From Vicinamibacterales bacterium (GTDB lineage: Bacteria; Acidobacteriota; Vicinamibacteria; Vicinamibacterales; UBA8438), in contig JAPYUM010000004.1 of assembly GCA_029940535.1 (NCBI GenBank), forward strand, positions 24,296 to 88,295: DNA of 64,000 nt, read 5' to 3'. The notes beneath the pieces are model-generated. The model ran no database searches. It had not been told where the DNA came from and saw nothing but the letters and a program-made list of their open reading frames with translations. Position numbers and translations under genes: made by a program. Positions 51,933 to 61,019 of the stretch are shown here, in pieces (positions within the stretch are counted from its first letter, which is position 1; each line of letters opens with the position of its first letter).

Positions 51933-53771
51933 CTATTGCGGTGGCGTAATCGGCGGCGGCAGGATCGGTGTGGCGCCGGCGCCGGGTCTATTCAGTGTGG
52001 CCGGCGGTCGGACCCCACCCGGGGTGACCGGTGCCGGCAGCGGCGCCCTGATATCGAGTCCGGTCCCCGTGTCCCGTTCGACTCGGAACGCTCGGAGATC
52101 CCGTTCTTCGAGATCGAGCACTCGGATAATGTGCGGCGTCAGAGTCACGATGATGTCGGTTTCCAGCGTGTCCTGCGTATTGCGCGCGAAAAGCCGTCCG
52201 ATGACCGGGAGGTCGCTCAGCCAGGGCACGCCGTCCAGCGTCTGTCGTTCGTCGTCTCGAATCAAACCGGCCAGGATATTCGTTTCGCCGTCGCGTAGCC
52301 TGATGGTGGTATTGATCGACCGGTTGCCGAAAGTTGGCAAGCCGCCGAATCCGCTGCCAGAGATGTTGCTGACCTCGATCGCGAGTTCCAGGGAGACGTC
52401 GTCGTTGTGGTGCGTGAACGGCGTAATGTCGATGTTGACGCCGATGTTCTCGTAGTTGAACGACGTGATCGGTTGTTGTTGAATACCGCCAGTCGCGATG
52501 GGCGAGAACGTGGTGGCCGGGACCGGCACCCGATCGCCGAAACGCGCTTGCGCCGCTAATCCCTCGGAGGTTCGCAGATGCGGGTTGGCCAGGGTCCGCG
52601 TGTCCGCGTCGTTCTGGAGGAGCCGGTAGAAGAGCCCGGGTAGGCTCGCCACGAACACGTCGGCGCTGGCGAGCCCCTGGAGTTCGTCTAGGAAGCGACC
52701 GCCGCCGTCGATGGTCACGGACCCATCCAGGCCGGACGCACCAGGCGACGCGAATTGGAGCCCGTACTCGCGAAACCGCTTCCGATTGACCTCGAGAAGC
52801 TCGACATCGATGACCACTTCAGGGCGCGCCTTGTCGATCGCGGAGATGAGTCTCGCGGTGGCGGCCAGACGTTCCGGGGTGTCCCTGACAGAAATGGCGC
52901 GGGTCGCCGTGACCGGAGCGAGGCGGCGCAGGTCAATCACGAGACGCAGCAGGTCCATCGTCTCCCCGACGTCGGCGTTGCTGAGGTAGAACGTCTGCAC
53001 GACCTCTTCCTCATACTCGCGCCGCTTGGCCGGGGTATCCGGGATCACGGTGACGGTCTGCTCACCGGTGACTCTGTAGAAGTTGCGAGTGGAGCGCGCC
53101 ACCGAGCTGAGCGCGGTCGACAACGTCGTGTCCCGGAGGTCGATCGAGACCTTCTCGTCGACAAAGGTCGGGTCGAAGATCACGCTCACATCGGCGAACT
53201 GACCAAGCGCGGAAAAGACGTCGCGCGTGCTGGCGTCACGAAACACCAGCGAGTCGGGGAGCGTGGCCTCGGGCAAGACGAGGCCCTCCGGCGGCAGCGC
53301 GCTCACTCGTTCGATCAGCGTTTCGAGCTGCGTCTGCCCGTCGTCGCGGGCGGCCAGGCGGGTTTGCACGGCGAGCCGCGTCTCTCGGAGCGCGTCCTGG
53401 ATGTCGCCGCTGCTGGGGTTCATCTCGGCCGCGATCTGATACTCGAGCAACGCGTCGTCGTAGTTGCCGAGACCAGCCTCCCGGCGCCCCAGGGCGTAGT
53501 GATATTGACCGGCCCGTAGCTTGGCCCGTTCCAGGTCCCGGCTCAACCCGCGATCCTCGGGACGCTCTCGCAGGGCTCGGGTGTACTCGATCACGGCCGC
53601 GTCGTAGTCCTGCGACAACTCGGCCGAGCGTGCCCGGTCTTGCGCCCGTGTGGCGCACGCGGCCCCGCCGAGGCAGACGAGCCCCAGTATCAGCAGGGCG
53701 CGGCCCGGGCGCCGCCGGCCCCGATTACTGGAGCGGCGTGGACTGGTTGGTGGAGATGATTTCGGTGCCAC
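51933..53771 (-). CDS. Secretin (GspD/PilQ-type) with N-terminal TPR
   Basis: Outer-membrane channel protein of secretion or pilus systems. The start is uncertain (GTG 53771 or TTG 53783), as it overlaps the end of lolA. The N-terminus has basic residues then a lipoprotein-type signal (ALLILGLVCLGGAAC). TPR-like repeats follow (YDAAVIEYTRALRERPEDRG, NYDDALLEYQIAAEMNPSSGD), then N-domains (VFSALGQFADVSVIFDPTFVDEKVSIDLRDTTLSTAL) and the secretin domain (VIDVELLEVNRKRFREYGLQF, VPVPATTFSPIATGG, INTTIRLRDGETNILAGLIRDDERQTLDGVPWLSDLPVIGRLFARN, DIIVTLTPHII). No other secretion genes are adjacent. Confidence 0.9.
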   Translation of the reverse strand: MAPKSSPPTSPRRSSNRGRRRPGRALLILGLVCLGGAACATRAQDRARSAELSQDYDAAVIEYTRALRERPEDRGLSRDLERAKLRAGQYHYALGRREAGLGNYDDALLEYQIAAEMNPSSGDIQDALRETRLAVQTRLAARDDGQTQLETLIERVSALPPEGLVLPEATLPDSLVFRDASTRDVFSALGQFADVSVIFDPTFVDEKVSIDLRDTTLSTALSSVARSTRNFYRVTGEQTVTVIPDTPAKRREYEEEVVQTFYLSNADVGETMDLLRLVIDLRRLAPVTATRAISVRDTPERLAATARLISAIDKARPEVVIDVELLEVNRKRFREYGLQFASPGASGLDGSVTIDGGGRFLDELQGLASADVFVASLPGLFYRLLQNDADTRTLANPHLRTSEGLAAQARFGDRVPVPATTFSPIATGGIQQQPITSFNYENIGVNIDITPFTHHNDDVSLELAIEVSNISGSGFGGLPTFGNRSINTTIRLRDGETNILAGLIRDDERQTLDGVPWLSDLPVIGRLFARNTQDTLETDIIVTLTPHIIRVLDLEERDLRAFRVERDTGTGLDIRAPLPAPVTPGGVRPPATLNRPGAGATPILPPPITPPQ

Positions 53772-54426
53772 GTGGGATCTCAAAGGTGAACGGTGTATCG
53801 GGCAAATAGAGGTTTTCCTGTAGGTTGGAGAAGAAGAAGGTGGAAGTGCCGCCCTGCAGGTCGTAGGCCATCAGACGCGTGATGGTCAACGACCTCGCGT
53901 CGAGGACGACGGTCAGGAATTCAAAATCTGCCTCCGCTCGCGTGGGCGTCAGCCGGAGCACGTAACTGTCGGGCGGGACGTCTTGGACCGTGTCGATGGC
54001 AGCCGTGAAGTCGTTGACGAAGTTACCGATACCCGCGAGGATCAGCGCCGGGGTGGTGCCCTGGTCAACCGAAGGTACCGCGAACACCATGACCTGCTCA
54101 TCGTCTGGGAAATACATGAACATCTGTTCCCCATCCGACACCATGAGTTTGTGCTCGGGTTCTTGATAGTCCCAGCGCATCTTGCCAGGTATCTTCAGCT
54201 GTACGCGGCCACTTTCGACGAGACGCGAGCGGAGGACGCCGCCCTCGTAGGTCTGGGTGAAATCGGCGGTGAGGTCGAGCATCGACTCATACCGTCCCTG
54301 CAGCGCCTGCTGCAACTCCTCCGCCGTGCGAACAGGAACCTGCGCTTGAGCCGCGCTCGGCCCATCCAGAGCCAGGCAGCTGGCGGCGACAATCGTGATC
54401 GTGTGGGTCCAGCTTCGCAACATCAT
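53725..54426 (-). CDS. lolA: Outer-membrane lipoprotein carrier protein LolA
   Basis: Periplasmic chaperone that ferries lipoproteins to the outer membrane. The 233-aa product has a signal peptide (ITIVAASCLALDGPSAAQAQ), then EELQQALQGRYESMLDLTADFTQTYEG, the core GRVQLKIPGKMRWDYQEPEHKLMVSDGEQMFMYFPDDEQVMV, and VVLDARSLTITRLMAYDLQGGTSTFFFSNLQENLYLPDTPFTFEIPRGTEI, all LolA hallmarks. It is transcribed after the rhodanese-like gene and its end overlaps the secretin start, consistent with joint expression of a lipoprotein chaperone and a lipidated secretin. Confidence 0.93.
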   Translation of the reverse strand: MMLRSWTHTITIVAASCLALDGPSAAQAQVPVRTAEELQQALQGRYESMLDLTADFTQTYEGGVLRSRLVESGRVQLKIPGKMRWDYQEPEHKLMVSDGEQMFMYFPDDEQVMVFAVPSVDQGTTPALILAGIGNFVNDFTAAIDTVQDVPPDSYVLRLTPTRAEADFEFLTVVLDARSLTITRLMAYDLQGGTSTFFFSNLQENLYLPDTPFTFEIPRGTEIISTNQSTPLQ

Positions 54427-54495
54427 CCTCCCGTGCGGCGCTGGCGTCCGAGACCTGGGCGTGGGGCGCCCGGCCGCCTCGGAGGGATAACGACG

Positions 54496-54867
54496 TCAGC
54501 CCTTCAGGCCACCCGCTTTCGGCGGTGCCTGCTTGGGCGCGTCTTTCTCGTCAGTCGGGAACTTCGCGGTGATCCATGCCGCGAGGCCTCCCTCCAGCGC
54601 CGCGGCGCGGTAGCCCTTTCGGATCAGCGCGGCGGCGACTGGCGCGCTGACGAGTTCCTCCGGGTCGGAGTCATAGGCGACGACGTCACGGTCCGTGGAG
54701 AGTCCGGCACTCACGTCGTCCGGGTTCACACGCACGGCGCCGGGCAACGTGACCGTGCTGTGCTCGTAAGGATATTTCAAGCGCGCATCGAGAATGACCG
54801 GCGGGCTCCCGCCCTCGTCCTCGAGTCTGGTTTTTAACTCTTCTGTCGTGATCCTGGGTACGGCCAT
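54496..54867 (-). CDS. Rhodanese-like domain protein lacking the catalytic Cys
   Basis: The ATG at 54867 gives 123 aa; the track start extends into the FmdB gap. Rhodanese fold: RITTEELKTRLEDEGGSPPVILDARLKYPYEHSTVTLPGAVRVNPDDV, then VVAYDSDPEELVSAPVAAALIRKGYRAAALEGGLAAWITAKFP. In active relatives the loop reads YCxCPNE or CxxGxRS; here Asp replaces both Cys positions (YDSDPEE), so sulfurtransferase activity is unlikely and a binding or regulatory role is inferred. A Lys/Pro/Ala-rich tail ends the protein. It lies between fmdB-like and lolA on the same strand. Confidence 0.85.
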   Translation of the reverse strand: MAVPRITTEELKTRLEDEGGSPPVILDARLKYPYEHSTVTLPGAVRVNPDDVSAGLSTDRDVVAYDSDPEELVSAPVAAALIRKGYRAAALEGGLAAWITAKFPTDEKDAPKQAPPKAGGLKG

Positions 54868-54939
54868 GAGCGGGCTCTGGTGTGAATGCGTTGGGCGTAA
54901 CAGCAAGTGGTCCAGTTTTAGAATTGCTTGGCAATCCAA

Positions 54940-55164
54940 TCAGTTCATCGAACAGGCCCCAGCGCCCCGTGGGTCGCCACAGCTGCCGCACGCCTGGGGT
55001 AGCGAAGCCGCTGCGGTCGCCCCCCCGCGGCCCACGGCGAAGGCCGACAGTCGCTTGTCCAGCGACGTGCTCTCACACGTCGGGCAGACCGGCGTGGCGC
55101 TCGCGCGTACCAGCAACTCGAAGTCTGTGCGGCACTCACGACACGCGTACTCGTAGATCGGCAT
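54940..55164 (-). CDS. FmdB-type zinc-ribbon protein
   Basis: A 74-aa protein beginning MPIYEYACRECRTDFELLVRASATPVCPTCESTSLDKRLSAFAV, the FmdB/CxxC_CXXC_SSSS family, with two CxxC pairs (CREC, CPTC) forming a zinc ribbon. The C-terminal CGSCGDPRGAGAC adds more Cys. The role is unknown; in some bacteria such proteins regulate amidase expression. It is divergent from ilvA, with only 35 bp between them. Confidence 0.88.
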   Translation of the reverse strand: MPIYEYACRECRTDFELLVRASATPVCPTCESTSLDKRLSAFAVGRGGATAAASLPQACGSCGDPRGAGACSMN

Positions 55165-55199
55165 CAGATGCCTCCAAAATCGAATGATAGCATGCGCTG

Positions 55200-56735
55200 A
55201 TGGCCTCCTGGACCCCGCGCGAGCTGGTCGAGCGGCTCCTGCGGGAGATTCTGACGAGCCGCGTCTACGACGTCGCCCGTGAGACCCCGCTCGAGACCGC
55301 CACCGGTCTCTCGTCCCGCGTGGGCGCTCCGGTGCTGCTCAAGCGTGAAGACCTCCAACCCGTGTTCAGCTTCAAGTTGCGCGGCGCCTACAACAAGATT
55401 GCGCAATTGGAGCCTGAGCGCCGCGCTCGAGGCGTGGTGTGCGCCAGCGCCGGAAACCATGCGCAAGGCGTCGCCTACGCCGCCCGCGCGCTGGACGTCC
55501 CGGCCCTTGTCGTCATGCCTCGGACGACACCGGAGATCAAGGTTCGCGCCGTTCGTCGGTTGGGGGCCGAGATCATGCTGGTCGGCGACGACTACGCTTC
55601 GGCGCAACAGCACGCCGAACAGGTTGGCGCCGAGCGTGCGCTCGAACTCGTGCACCCCTTCGACGATCTCTTCGTCGTGGCCGGACAGGGGACCGTGGCC
55701 GACGAACTGCGCCGCCAATGCCATGGGCCTCCGGGGGCCGTGTTCGTGCCGGTTGGCGGCGGGGGTCTGCTGGCCGGGGTGGCCGCCTACCTGAAGACCC
55801 TGATGCCATCCGTTCGGGTGATCGGGGTCGAGCCCGCCGAGTCCGATGCGATGTATCAGTCGCTCGCGGCCGGCCACCGGGTGACGCTCGACCATGTGGG
55901 CCTGTTCGCCGACGGCACCGCGGTGACGCGGGTGGGTGAGCTGGCGTTCACCGTTGCGACCAGTCACGTCGACGAGATCGTCCGGGTCTCTAATGATGAA
56001 ATTTGCGCGGCGATCAAGGACGTGTTCGACGACACGCGTTCGGTGGTGGAACCGGCGGGCGCGCTGGCGGTGGCCGGGCTCAAGCGATGGATGGCGACCC
56101 ATGAAGGGGGTGAGCGGCCGTTGGTGGCCATCTTGAGTGGTGCGAACATGAATTTCGACCGGCTCCGATTCGTGGCCGAGCGCGCCGAGCTCGGCGAGGC
56201 TCGCGAAGCGGTGTTTGGCGTCACGATTCCGGAACGGCCAGGGGCATTCCGGGCATTCTGCGCCGCCGTCGGTGCCCGGGTGGTCACCGAATTCAACTAT
56301 CGGTTTCGCGGCGGAGCGGACGCCCACATCTTCGTGGGGGTGGGAATCAGTTCACGCGCTGACGCGTCGGCGCTGCAGGCGCGGCTTGAGGCTGAGGGTT
56401 ACCCCGTGGTGGACCTCTCGGACGACGAGATGGCGAAGCTGCATGTCCGGCACCTGGTGGGCGGGCGGGCGGCCGGGGTGAGTCAGGAGCGTCCCTGTCG
56501 GTTCGAGTTTCCGGAGCGCCCCGGGGCCCTGCTCGAGTTTCTCGACAAGCTCGGCGGTCGATGGAACATCAGCCTGTTCCACTATCGCAACCACGGTGCC
56601 GACTTCGGCCGGGTGCTGGCGGCCTTCGAAGTGCCTGACGACGAACTCCCCCGGTTCGATGAGTTCCTGGCCGGTCTCGGCTACGCCTACGAGCTGCAGA
56701 CGAAGAATCCCGCCTACGAAATGTTCCTGGGCTAG
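55200..56735 (+). CDS. ilvA: Threonine ammonia-lyase (biosynthetic)
   Basis: PLP enzyme converting threonine to 2-oxobutyrate, the first step to isoleucine. The 511-aa product has the PLP domain (VLLKREDLQPVFSFKLRGAYNKIAQL with the Schiff-base Lys, CASAGNHAQGVAYAARAL, VPVGGGGLLAGVAAYLK, ILSGANMNFDRLRFVAERAE) and two C-terminal ACT-like regulatory domains (FGVTIPERPGAFRAFCAAVG and CRFEFPERPGALLEFLDKLGGRWNISLFHYRNHGADFGRVL), as in allosterically isoleucine-inhibited IlvA. Its TAG stop donates its G to element C. Confidence 0.96.
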   Translation: MASWTPRELVERLLREILTSRVYDVARETPLETATGLSSRVGAPVLLKREDLQPVFSFKLRGAYNKIAQLEPERRARGVVCASAGNHAQGVAYAARALDVPALVVMPRTTPEIKVRAVRRLGAEIMLVGDDYASAQQHAEQVGAERALELVHPFDDLFVVAGQGTVADELRRQCHGPPGAVFVPVGGGGLLAGVAAYLKTLMPSVRVIGVEPAESDAMYQSLAAGHRVTLDHVGLFADGTAVTRVGELAFTVATSHVDEIVRVSNDEICAAIKDVFDDTRSVVEPAGALAVAGLKRWMATHEGGERPLVAILSGANMNFDRLRFVAERAELGEAREAVFGVTIPERPGAFRAFCAAVGARVVTEFNYRFRGGADAHIFVGVGISSRADASALQARLEAEGYPVVDLSDDEMAKLHVRHLVGGRAAGVSQERPCRFEFPERPGALLEFLDKLGGRWNISLFHYRNHGADFGRVLAAFEVPDDELPRFDEFLAGLGYAYELQTKNPAYEMFLG

Positions 56736-56840
56736 GTTTCCTGCCGAGGTGCCCGTCTGGACGGCGTTGCTTCCTCGGTCACAGCCGGCCTGGCTGCTCC
56801 CTCGTCGCGCCTTGCCAGCCGAACACCTCGACAGGAAACC
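56735..56840 (-). repeat. Structured intergenic element C (about 106 bp)
   Basis: Between convergent ilvA and thrC. The ends GGTTTCCTG and CAGGAAACC pair, continuing CGAGGTG with CACCTCG, an 18-bp nearly continuous arm. On the minus strand the core is AAGGCGCGACGAGGGAGCA and GACCGAGGAAGCAACGCCG, closely matching element B while the arms differ. The first base is the G of the ilvA TAG stop. It is 68 bp from the thrC stop and could serve both genes as a 3' structure. Confidence 0.78.
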
Positions 56841-56907
56841 GGTTCGCCGGGGAGGTGGGTTGGCCGGTGCGTCGCCTCGTCGGGATCCTTGACACCCGCG
56901 CGACAGG

Positions 56908-58239
56908 TCAGGACTCGACGGTGGCGTGTTGGTCGATTGCGCGTCGCACGGCGTCGTAGTCGTTTGGCAGCTCCACCGGCGTATTGGCATAGCGCGGCGT
57001 GATGCCCGGGAGCCGGCCCTCGTGGTAGCCCAACTTGAAGTCGGTGAACTTCAGCCCGCTGGCGGTAGACACGACCACCACGCTGGCGGAGCGATCGATC
57101 TGGCCCTCGTCGAGCAATTTGATCAGCGCCGCCAGCGCGACCCCGGTGTGGGGGCAGTTGTACATGCCGGTCCGATCGGCCCGGGCGGCCGCCTCGGCCA
57201 GCTCCACCTCCGACGCCTGGGCCACGATGCCGCGGTGGGCCTGGAGGGTCCGAATCGCCTTGCGTACCGACACCGGGTTGCCGATCTGGATGGCTGAGGC
57301 TTGCGTCGGTTTGGCGGCGACCGGTGTGAACTCCCAGTTGTTCTGGTAGGCCAGATAGAGTGGATTCGCGGCCTGGGCTTGGGCGACGACGATCTGTGGC
57401 TGCTTGTTGATGATGCCCAGCGACGCCATCATCTCGAATCCGGCCCCGAGGGCGCTCACGTTACCGAGGTTGCCGCCGGGGATGATCACGACGTCCGGAA
57501 TTTTCCAGTCGAGCTGTTGCACCATCTCGATCGCGACGGTTTTTTGTCCCTCGAGTCGCAGACTGTTCATCGAGTTGGCGAGATAGATACCCTCGTCTTC
57601 CGAGAGCCGTTGCACGATCTCCATACACCCGTCGAAGTCGGTGTCCAGCGCGAGGACGAGGGCGCCGTTCGCGATCGGTTGCAACAGCTGGGCGGTCGAC
57701 ACCTTGCCGCGAGGAAGCAGCACAATGGCCGGAATGCCGCCACCAGCAGCATAGGCGGCGAGCGAGGCAGACGTGTCACCAGTGGAGGCGCAGGCCACCG
57801 CACGAATATTCCCGCCGTCGTGAATGATCTGTCGTACGACCGAGACCAGCACGGTCATCCCGAGGTCCTTGAATGACCCGGTGTGCGAGTTGCCGCACAG
57901 CTTGACCCACAGGTCACGCATGCCCAGCTCACGTCCGAACCGATCGGCCCAGAACAGGTTCGTACCGCCTTCGTCCATCGACACGATCGACTCGTCTCGC
58001 ACGTCCGGGCAGACCCACTCTTTCTTGCCCCAGACAGAGGAGCCGTAGGGCCAGGCGGTGCGCTTGTAGCGCTCGTCGAACAGACGCATCCAAGCTGCGG
58101 CGGAGCGGTCGCGGAGAGCGTCGAGGTCATGGGACACCTCGAGGAGGTCCCCACAACTCGGACACCGGTACATCGGTTTCCAGAGTGGATATTCGCCGGG
58201 ACACCCGGCAATGCAGCGGAACGCCGTACGATAGGCCAT
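56908..58239 (-). CDS. thrC: Threonine synthase
   Basis: PLP enzyme converting O-phosphohomoserine to threonine. The 443-aa product begins with a Cys-rich zinc-ribbon-like patch ([30 protein letters not shown]), then the fold: [49 protein letters not shown] with the PLP-binding Lys, [54 protein letters not shown] and [26 protein letters not shown] at 58239. Convergent with ilvA, which uses its product. Confidence 0.95.
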   Translation of the reverse strand: MAYRTAFRCIAGCPGEYPLWKPMYRCPSCGDLLEVSHDLDALRDRSAAAWMRLFDERYKRTAWPYGSSVWGKKEWVCPDVRDESIVSMDEGGTNLFWADRFGRELGMRDLWVKLCGNSHTGSFKDLGMTVLVSVVRQIIHDGGNIRAVACASTGDTSASLAAYAAGGGIPAIVLLPRGKVSTAQLLQPIANGALVLALDTDFDGCMEIVQRLSEDEGIYLANSMNSLRLEGQKTVAIEMVQQLDWKIPDVVIIPGGNLGNVSALGAGFEMMASLGIINKQPQIVVAQAQAANPLYLAYQNNWEFTPVAAKPTQASAIQIGNPVSVRKAIRTLQAHRGIVAQASEVELAEAAARADRTGMYNCPHTGVALAALIKLLDEGQIDRSASVVVVSTASGLKFTDFKLGYHEGRLPGITPRYANTPVELPNDYDAVRRAIDQHATVES

Positions 58240-58276
58240 GCCCTTGTTATACCGCAGAGTGGCGGGGGGTGCAGCC

Positions 58277-59548
58277 TCAGGGAGCCATCAACTCGATGAC
58301 CAATGGGCAGTGGTCCGAGAGCCTGTCCCAGAACGGCCGGTCGGCGGGGCGAAAGTTCACCTGCCGGAAAGTGGATCGGTCAACGAACCGGATCGACCGA
58401 GCCCCGAACACGATGTGGTCGACGAACGTGGCGAACCGGTTGTCTCGACAGTCGACGGACATGCCCTCGGTCGCCGCCGTGAGGTCGGCGTTGACGGGCT
58501 GATGGTCGTCCAGGTCGGCCCAGATGGTATCGCCCGGCTCCGTGAGCCGTCGATTGAAGTCACCCAGGACAATGAACGGATCTGGCCCAGCCGACTGCCG
58601 GTCGATCCATTCCTTGAGGACCGGTACTTGCTGCCTCAGCCTCCCACAGTCCGGTCCAGTTGACGTATCGGCGAAACAGCCGCTCTTGAGGTGAACGCTC
58701 ATCAGCTGCAGGCGTTCGTCGCCGTAGGACACGCTGAGACGTGTCCCGTGGCGCAGCCCGCCGCGGCTGACATCAAGCGCGGCGAAATCGGGGAGTTCGG
58801 TGACGTCGAGCCCCTTCTTGTAAGCGAAACCGGTGTTTTGCCGGCCGTTCAGGTTTGGCGCGCGGGCTCGGTCTGACACATGCACGTCGTAGACGTCTCT
58901 ATCGACCACACGTCCCAGCGCGTCGGCACCGTCGATTTCTTGAACGGCGATGACGTCGGGATCGATCAGACGCACGTAGCAGCGAATCCGCTGGTAGTCG
59001 AGTGCGCGTCGCGTTACGGACGGCCGGGGAGAGCCGTAGGTTGATTGGCCGTCGCGGGCATGGAGATTCTCGACGTTCCAGGTCGCCAGCCGCAGGCTGC
59101 CGTTGGCGGGCGGATCCGGTGACCCCTTGGCCGGGCACCAGTCCAGGTCCAGCGTCGTGTCACCCCCGGTGGTCGTCGGACCGGCGGTGAGCGGCGTCTG
59201 GATGTATCGTGGGACGACCCAACCGACCGCCTCCTCGCCGTCGGTCCGTTCGCCGCGGAGTTGGATCCAACCGGTGTCCCCATCGGCAGACAGACTGTGG
59301 GCAAACGTCCCACTGGCGAATCGAAAAGGCACCGGCGCATCGCCCGGGGCGGCGTGCGCCGGAATGTCCAGGTCGCGCTCGACCAATCTGACACGCTGTC
59401 CTTCGCGAGGCGCCGGTCGTGAGGCCGGCTGGCCGGTGCCCACGATGGTGACGATGCTCACCACGGTGGCGATACCGAGGGTGGCGATGGGGATGATGAG
59501 TGCGCGCCGCAAGGATTGCCTCCACAAGATAGTATCGTTCGAGGACAC
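58277..59548 (-). CDS. Endonuclease/exonuclease/phosphatase family protein
   Basis: A 423-aa protein with an N-terminal membrane anchor or signal ([22 protein letters not shown]), a beta-rich unknown middle part (about 40-130), and an EEP domain: [47 protein letters not shown]-like loop ending [36 protein letters not shown], and the C-terminal [10 protein letters not shown]. The EEP motifs WNVENL, QEID, GDFNR and SDHCP are intact, so it is probably an active metal-dependent nuclease or phosphatase outside the cytoplasm. It starts 3 bp from the divergent pepE remnant. Confidence 0.88.
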   Translation of the reverse strand: MSSNDTILWRQSLRRALIIPIATLGIATVVSIVTIVGTGQPASRPAPREGQRVRLVERDLDIPAHAAPGDAPVPFRFASGTFAHSLSADGDTGWIQLRGERTDGEEAVGWVVPRYIQTPLTAGPTTTGGDTTLDLDWCPAKGSPDPPANGSLRLATWNVENLHARDGQSTYGSPRPSVTRRALDYQRIRCYVRLIDPDVIAVQEIDGADALGRVVDRDVYDVHVSDRARAPNLNGRQNTGFAYKKGLDVTELPDFAALDVSRGGLRHGTRLSVSYGDERLQLMSVHLKSGCFADTSTGPDCGRLRQQVPVLKEWIDRQSAGPDPFIVLGDFNRRLTEPGDTIWADLDDHQPVNADLTAATEGMSVDCRDNRFATFVDHIVFGARSIRFVDRSTFRQVNFRPADRPFWDRLSDHCPLVIELMAP

Positions 59549-59551
59549 GCT

Positions 59552-59740
59552 ATGAGCCTCGCTCTGCTACTCGTCAGCAATTCCACGAACCACGGTCAGG
59601 GTTACCTCGACCACTGCATGCCCGAGATGCTCGACCTGCTCGGGGAACAACGGCGCCTGGCGTTCATTCCGTTCGCGTTGTTGGACCGCGATGGCTACGG
59701 AGCGAAGGCACGGGATCGGTTCCGGCAGGACCGGCGGTGG
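59552..59740 (+). pseudogene. pepE: Dipeptidase E (peptidase S51) N-terminal remnant
   Basis: The ATG at 59552 opens SLALLLVSNSTNHGQGYLDHCMPEMLDLLGEQRRLAFIPFALLDRDGYGAKARDRFRQDR, the characteristic start of PepE (LLLSNSTNxGxGYL, VLFIPFA). After about 62 codons the similarity ends, and the following sequence is the antisense of the DUF3817 gene. The Ser-His-Asp/Glu active site is missing. Full-length PepE is about 230 aa, so roughly three quarters have been lost, with the break at about 59740. Confidence 0.78.
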
Positions 59741-59751
59741 TCGACCGTCCG

Positions 59752-60096
59752 TCACACGCGCTCGGTGTTACTACGCCCGGCGTCCACCTCGCCTCTGAGC
59801 CTCCGATCGATGACCAGAGTCCCAAACGGCAGCAGCGAGGCCACCATAATTCTCGCGGCCCAGCTGGCGGGTCGACCACGACTCGTGAGCCCGCGAAGCG
59901 CGAGCAGGCCCAGCCAGACGAAGAGCGCCCCATGGGCCGACCCCACGATACGTACCGCCATCGGCATGTCACCCAGATACTTGAGCGGCATCGCGATGAA
60001 GAGCAGAACGAGGTAGGACAGCCCCTCGAGGAGCGCGATCGAACGAAGATGCGATGCGGGGGTCCCGAAGTGTGTCTTGCCGACAGCGCTTCGCAT
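59752..60096 (-). CDS. DUF3817 small membrane protein
   Basis: The ATG at 60096 gives 114 aa: FGTPASHLRSIALLEGLSYLVLLFIAMPLKYLGDMPMAVRIVGSAHGALFVWLGLLALRGLTSRGRPASWAARIMVASLLPFGTLVIDRRLRGE. The pattern LLEGxSYLxLLxIAMPLKY and GxxHGxLF is that of DUF3817 integral membrane proteins with three TM segments. The track start at 60288 adds an uncharged, weakly coding lead (GWVCGKHPDHVVWMFGLNAEKH) which might be part of the gene. It sits in a decayed region but is itself intact. Function unknown. Confidence 0.78.
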   Translation of the reverse strand: MRSAVGKTHFGTPASHLRSIALLEGLSYLVLLFIAMPLKYLGDMPMAVRIVGSAHGALFVWLGLLALRGLTSRGRPASWAARIMVASLLPFGTLVIDRRLRGEVDAGRSNTERV

Positions 60097-60265
60097 AATT
60101 AGCGGACACCATAGCAGAAGTCTGAGTCGAAGGTGCGTCACGTGCTTCTCTGCGTTGAGCCCGAACATCCACACGACGTGATCCGGGTGCTTCCCGCAGA
60201 CCCAGCCCCGCCGCGGACCGACCACAGTGAATCGGGTCGGCTCTCCGACCTCGGACCATTCAGCG

Positions 60266-60510
60266 CTACTCTGCACGCAGCACCTCAAGCGGGTCGACCC
60301 GCATCGCCCGTTGGGCCGGCAGATATGCCGCCAGCGCGGCTGCCCCGAGCAGACACAGCCCCGCCGAAACGAGGGTGGCCGGATCGCCCGGCTCTACTTC
60401 GTAGAGCAGCGCGGTCAGCAGTTGCGACAGCGCGAGCGCGCCACCGGTGCCCAGCACCAGCCCGCACAGCGCCTGCCTAGCCGTGCGCCCGAATCTGCCA
60501 GCCGTCTCCT
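60266..60510 (-). pseudogene. C-terminal fragment of a MacB/ADOP-like ABC permease
   Basis: Minus-strand frame ending at 60266 reads GRTARQALCGLVLGTGGALALSQLLTALLYEVEPGDPATLVSAGLCLLGAAALAAYLPAQRAMRVDPLEVLRAE. This is the C-terminal TM pair of FtsX/MacB-type permeases (ADOP in acidobacteria), with the classic AxxxPAxRAxRVDPxxxLRxE ending. The rest of the roughly 800-aa protein is missing upstream, where a transposase fragment joins at about 60510. It is a truncation by rearrangement. Confidence 0.8.
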
Positions 60511-60599
60511 ACTCATGCCGTTCACGCAGATCGACCACATGCGTCACGCCGACATCGACGAGCCCCTGCGCGTGGACGCCGAGCCCGGCGAGCCGCCCG

Positions 60600-60960
60600 A
60601 CGACCCCGGGAATTCCACGGTGAACTTCCACGGCGAGTCGAGGCGGAATGACACCCATCAGTCGACGACCGATGGGGAGGCGATGCTGCATAAGAAGGGA
60701 CGAGGCAAGGAAGCCAAGTTGGCGTATCTGGGCCACGTGCTGCTGGACAACCGGGACGGGCTCGTCGCCAATGCCTGTGTGACCCATGCGCCGAACGCGA
60801 GGCGGCGGCGATCCTGCTGGCGGCCAGCGCGCCCCCCGGCAGTACGGTCGGGGCCGACAAAGGCTACGACGTGGCGAGTTGCGTGGCGGCGGTCCGTGGC
60901 CTGGCCGTCACCCCGCATGTCGCCCAGAAGGCCCGGCTTGGATCTGCAGATCGTGCAATG
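60600..60960 (+). mobile_element. IS5-family transposase fragment, frameshifted
   Basis: The plus strand reads NFHGESRRNDTHQSTTDGEAMLHKKGRGKEAKLAYLGHVLLDNRDGLVANACVTHA in one frame and then, after a single-base shift near 60788, EREAAAILLAASAPPGSTVGADKGYDVASCVAAVRGLAVTPHVAQ in another. These are the middle and DDE-type C-terminal part of IS5-family transposases (FHGExRxNDTHxSTTD, GADKGYD..VAxxRxLxVTPHVAQ). The start and end of the element are missing and no terminal inverted repeats were found. Limits are approximate. Confidence 0.8.
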
Positions 60961-61019
60961 CCTACAATTCCGTCGACTAGTCCTAGAACGTCACGGCACG
61001 ACCCGCGAAAAGCGCCTCG

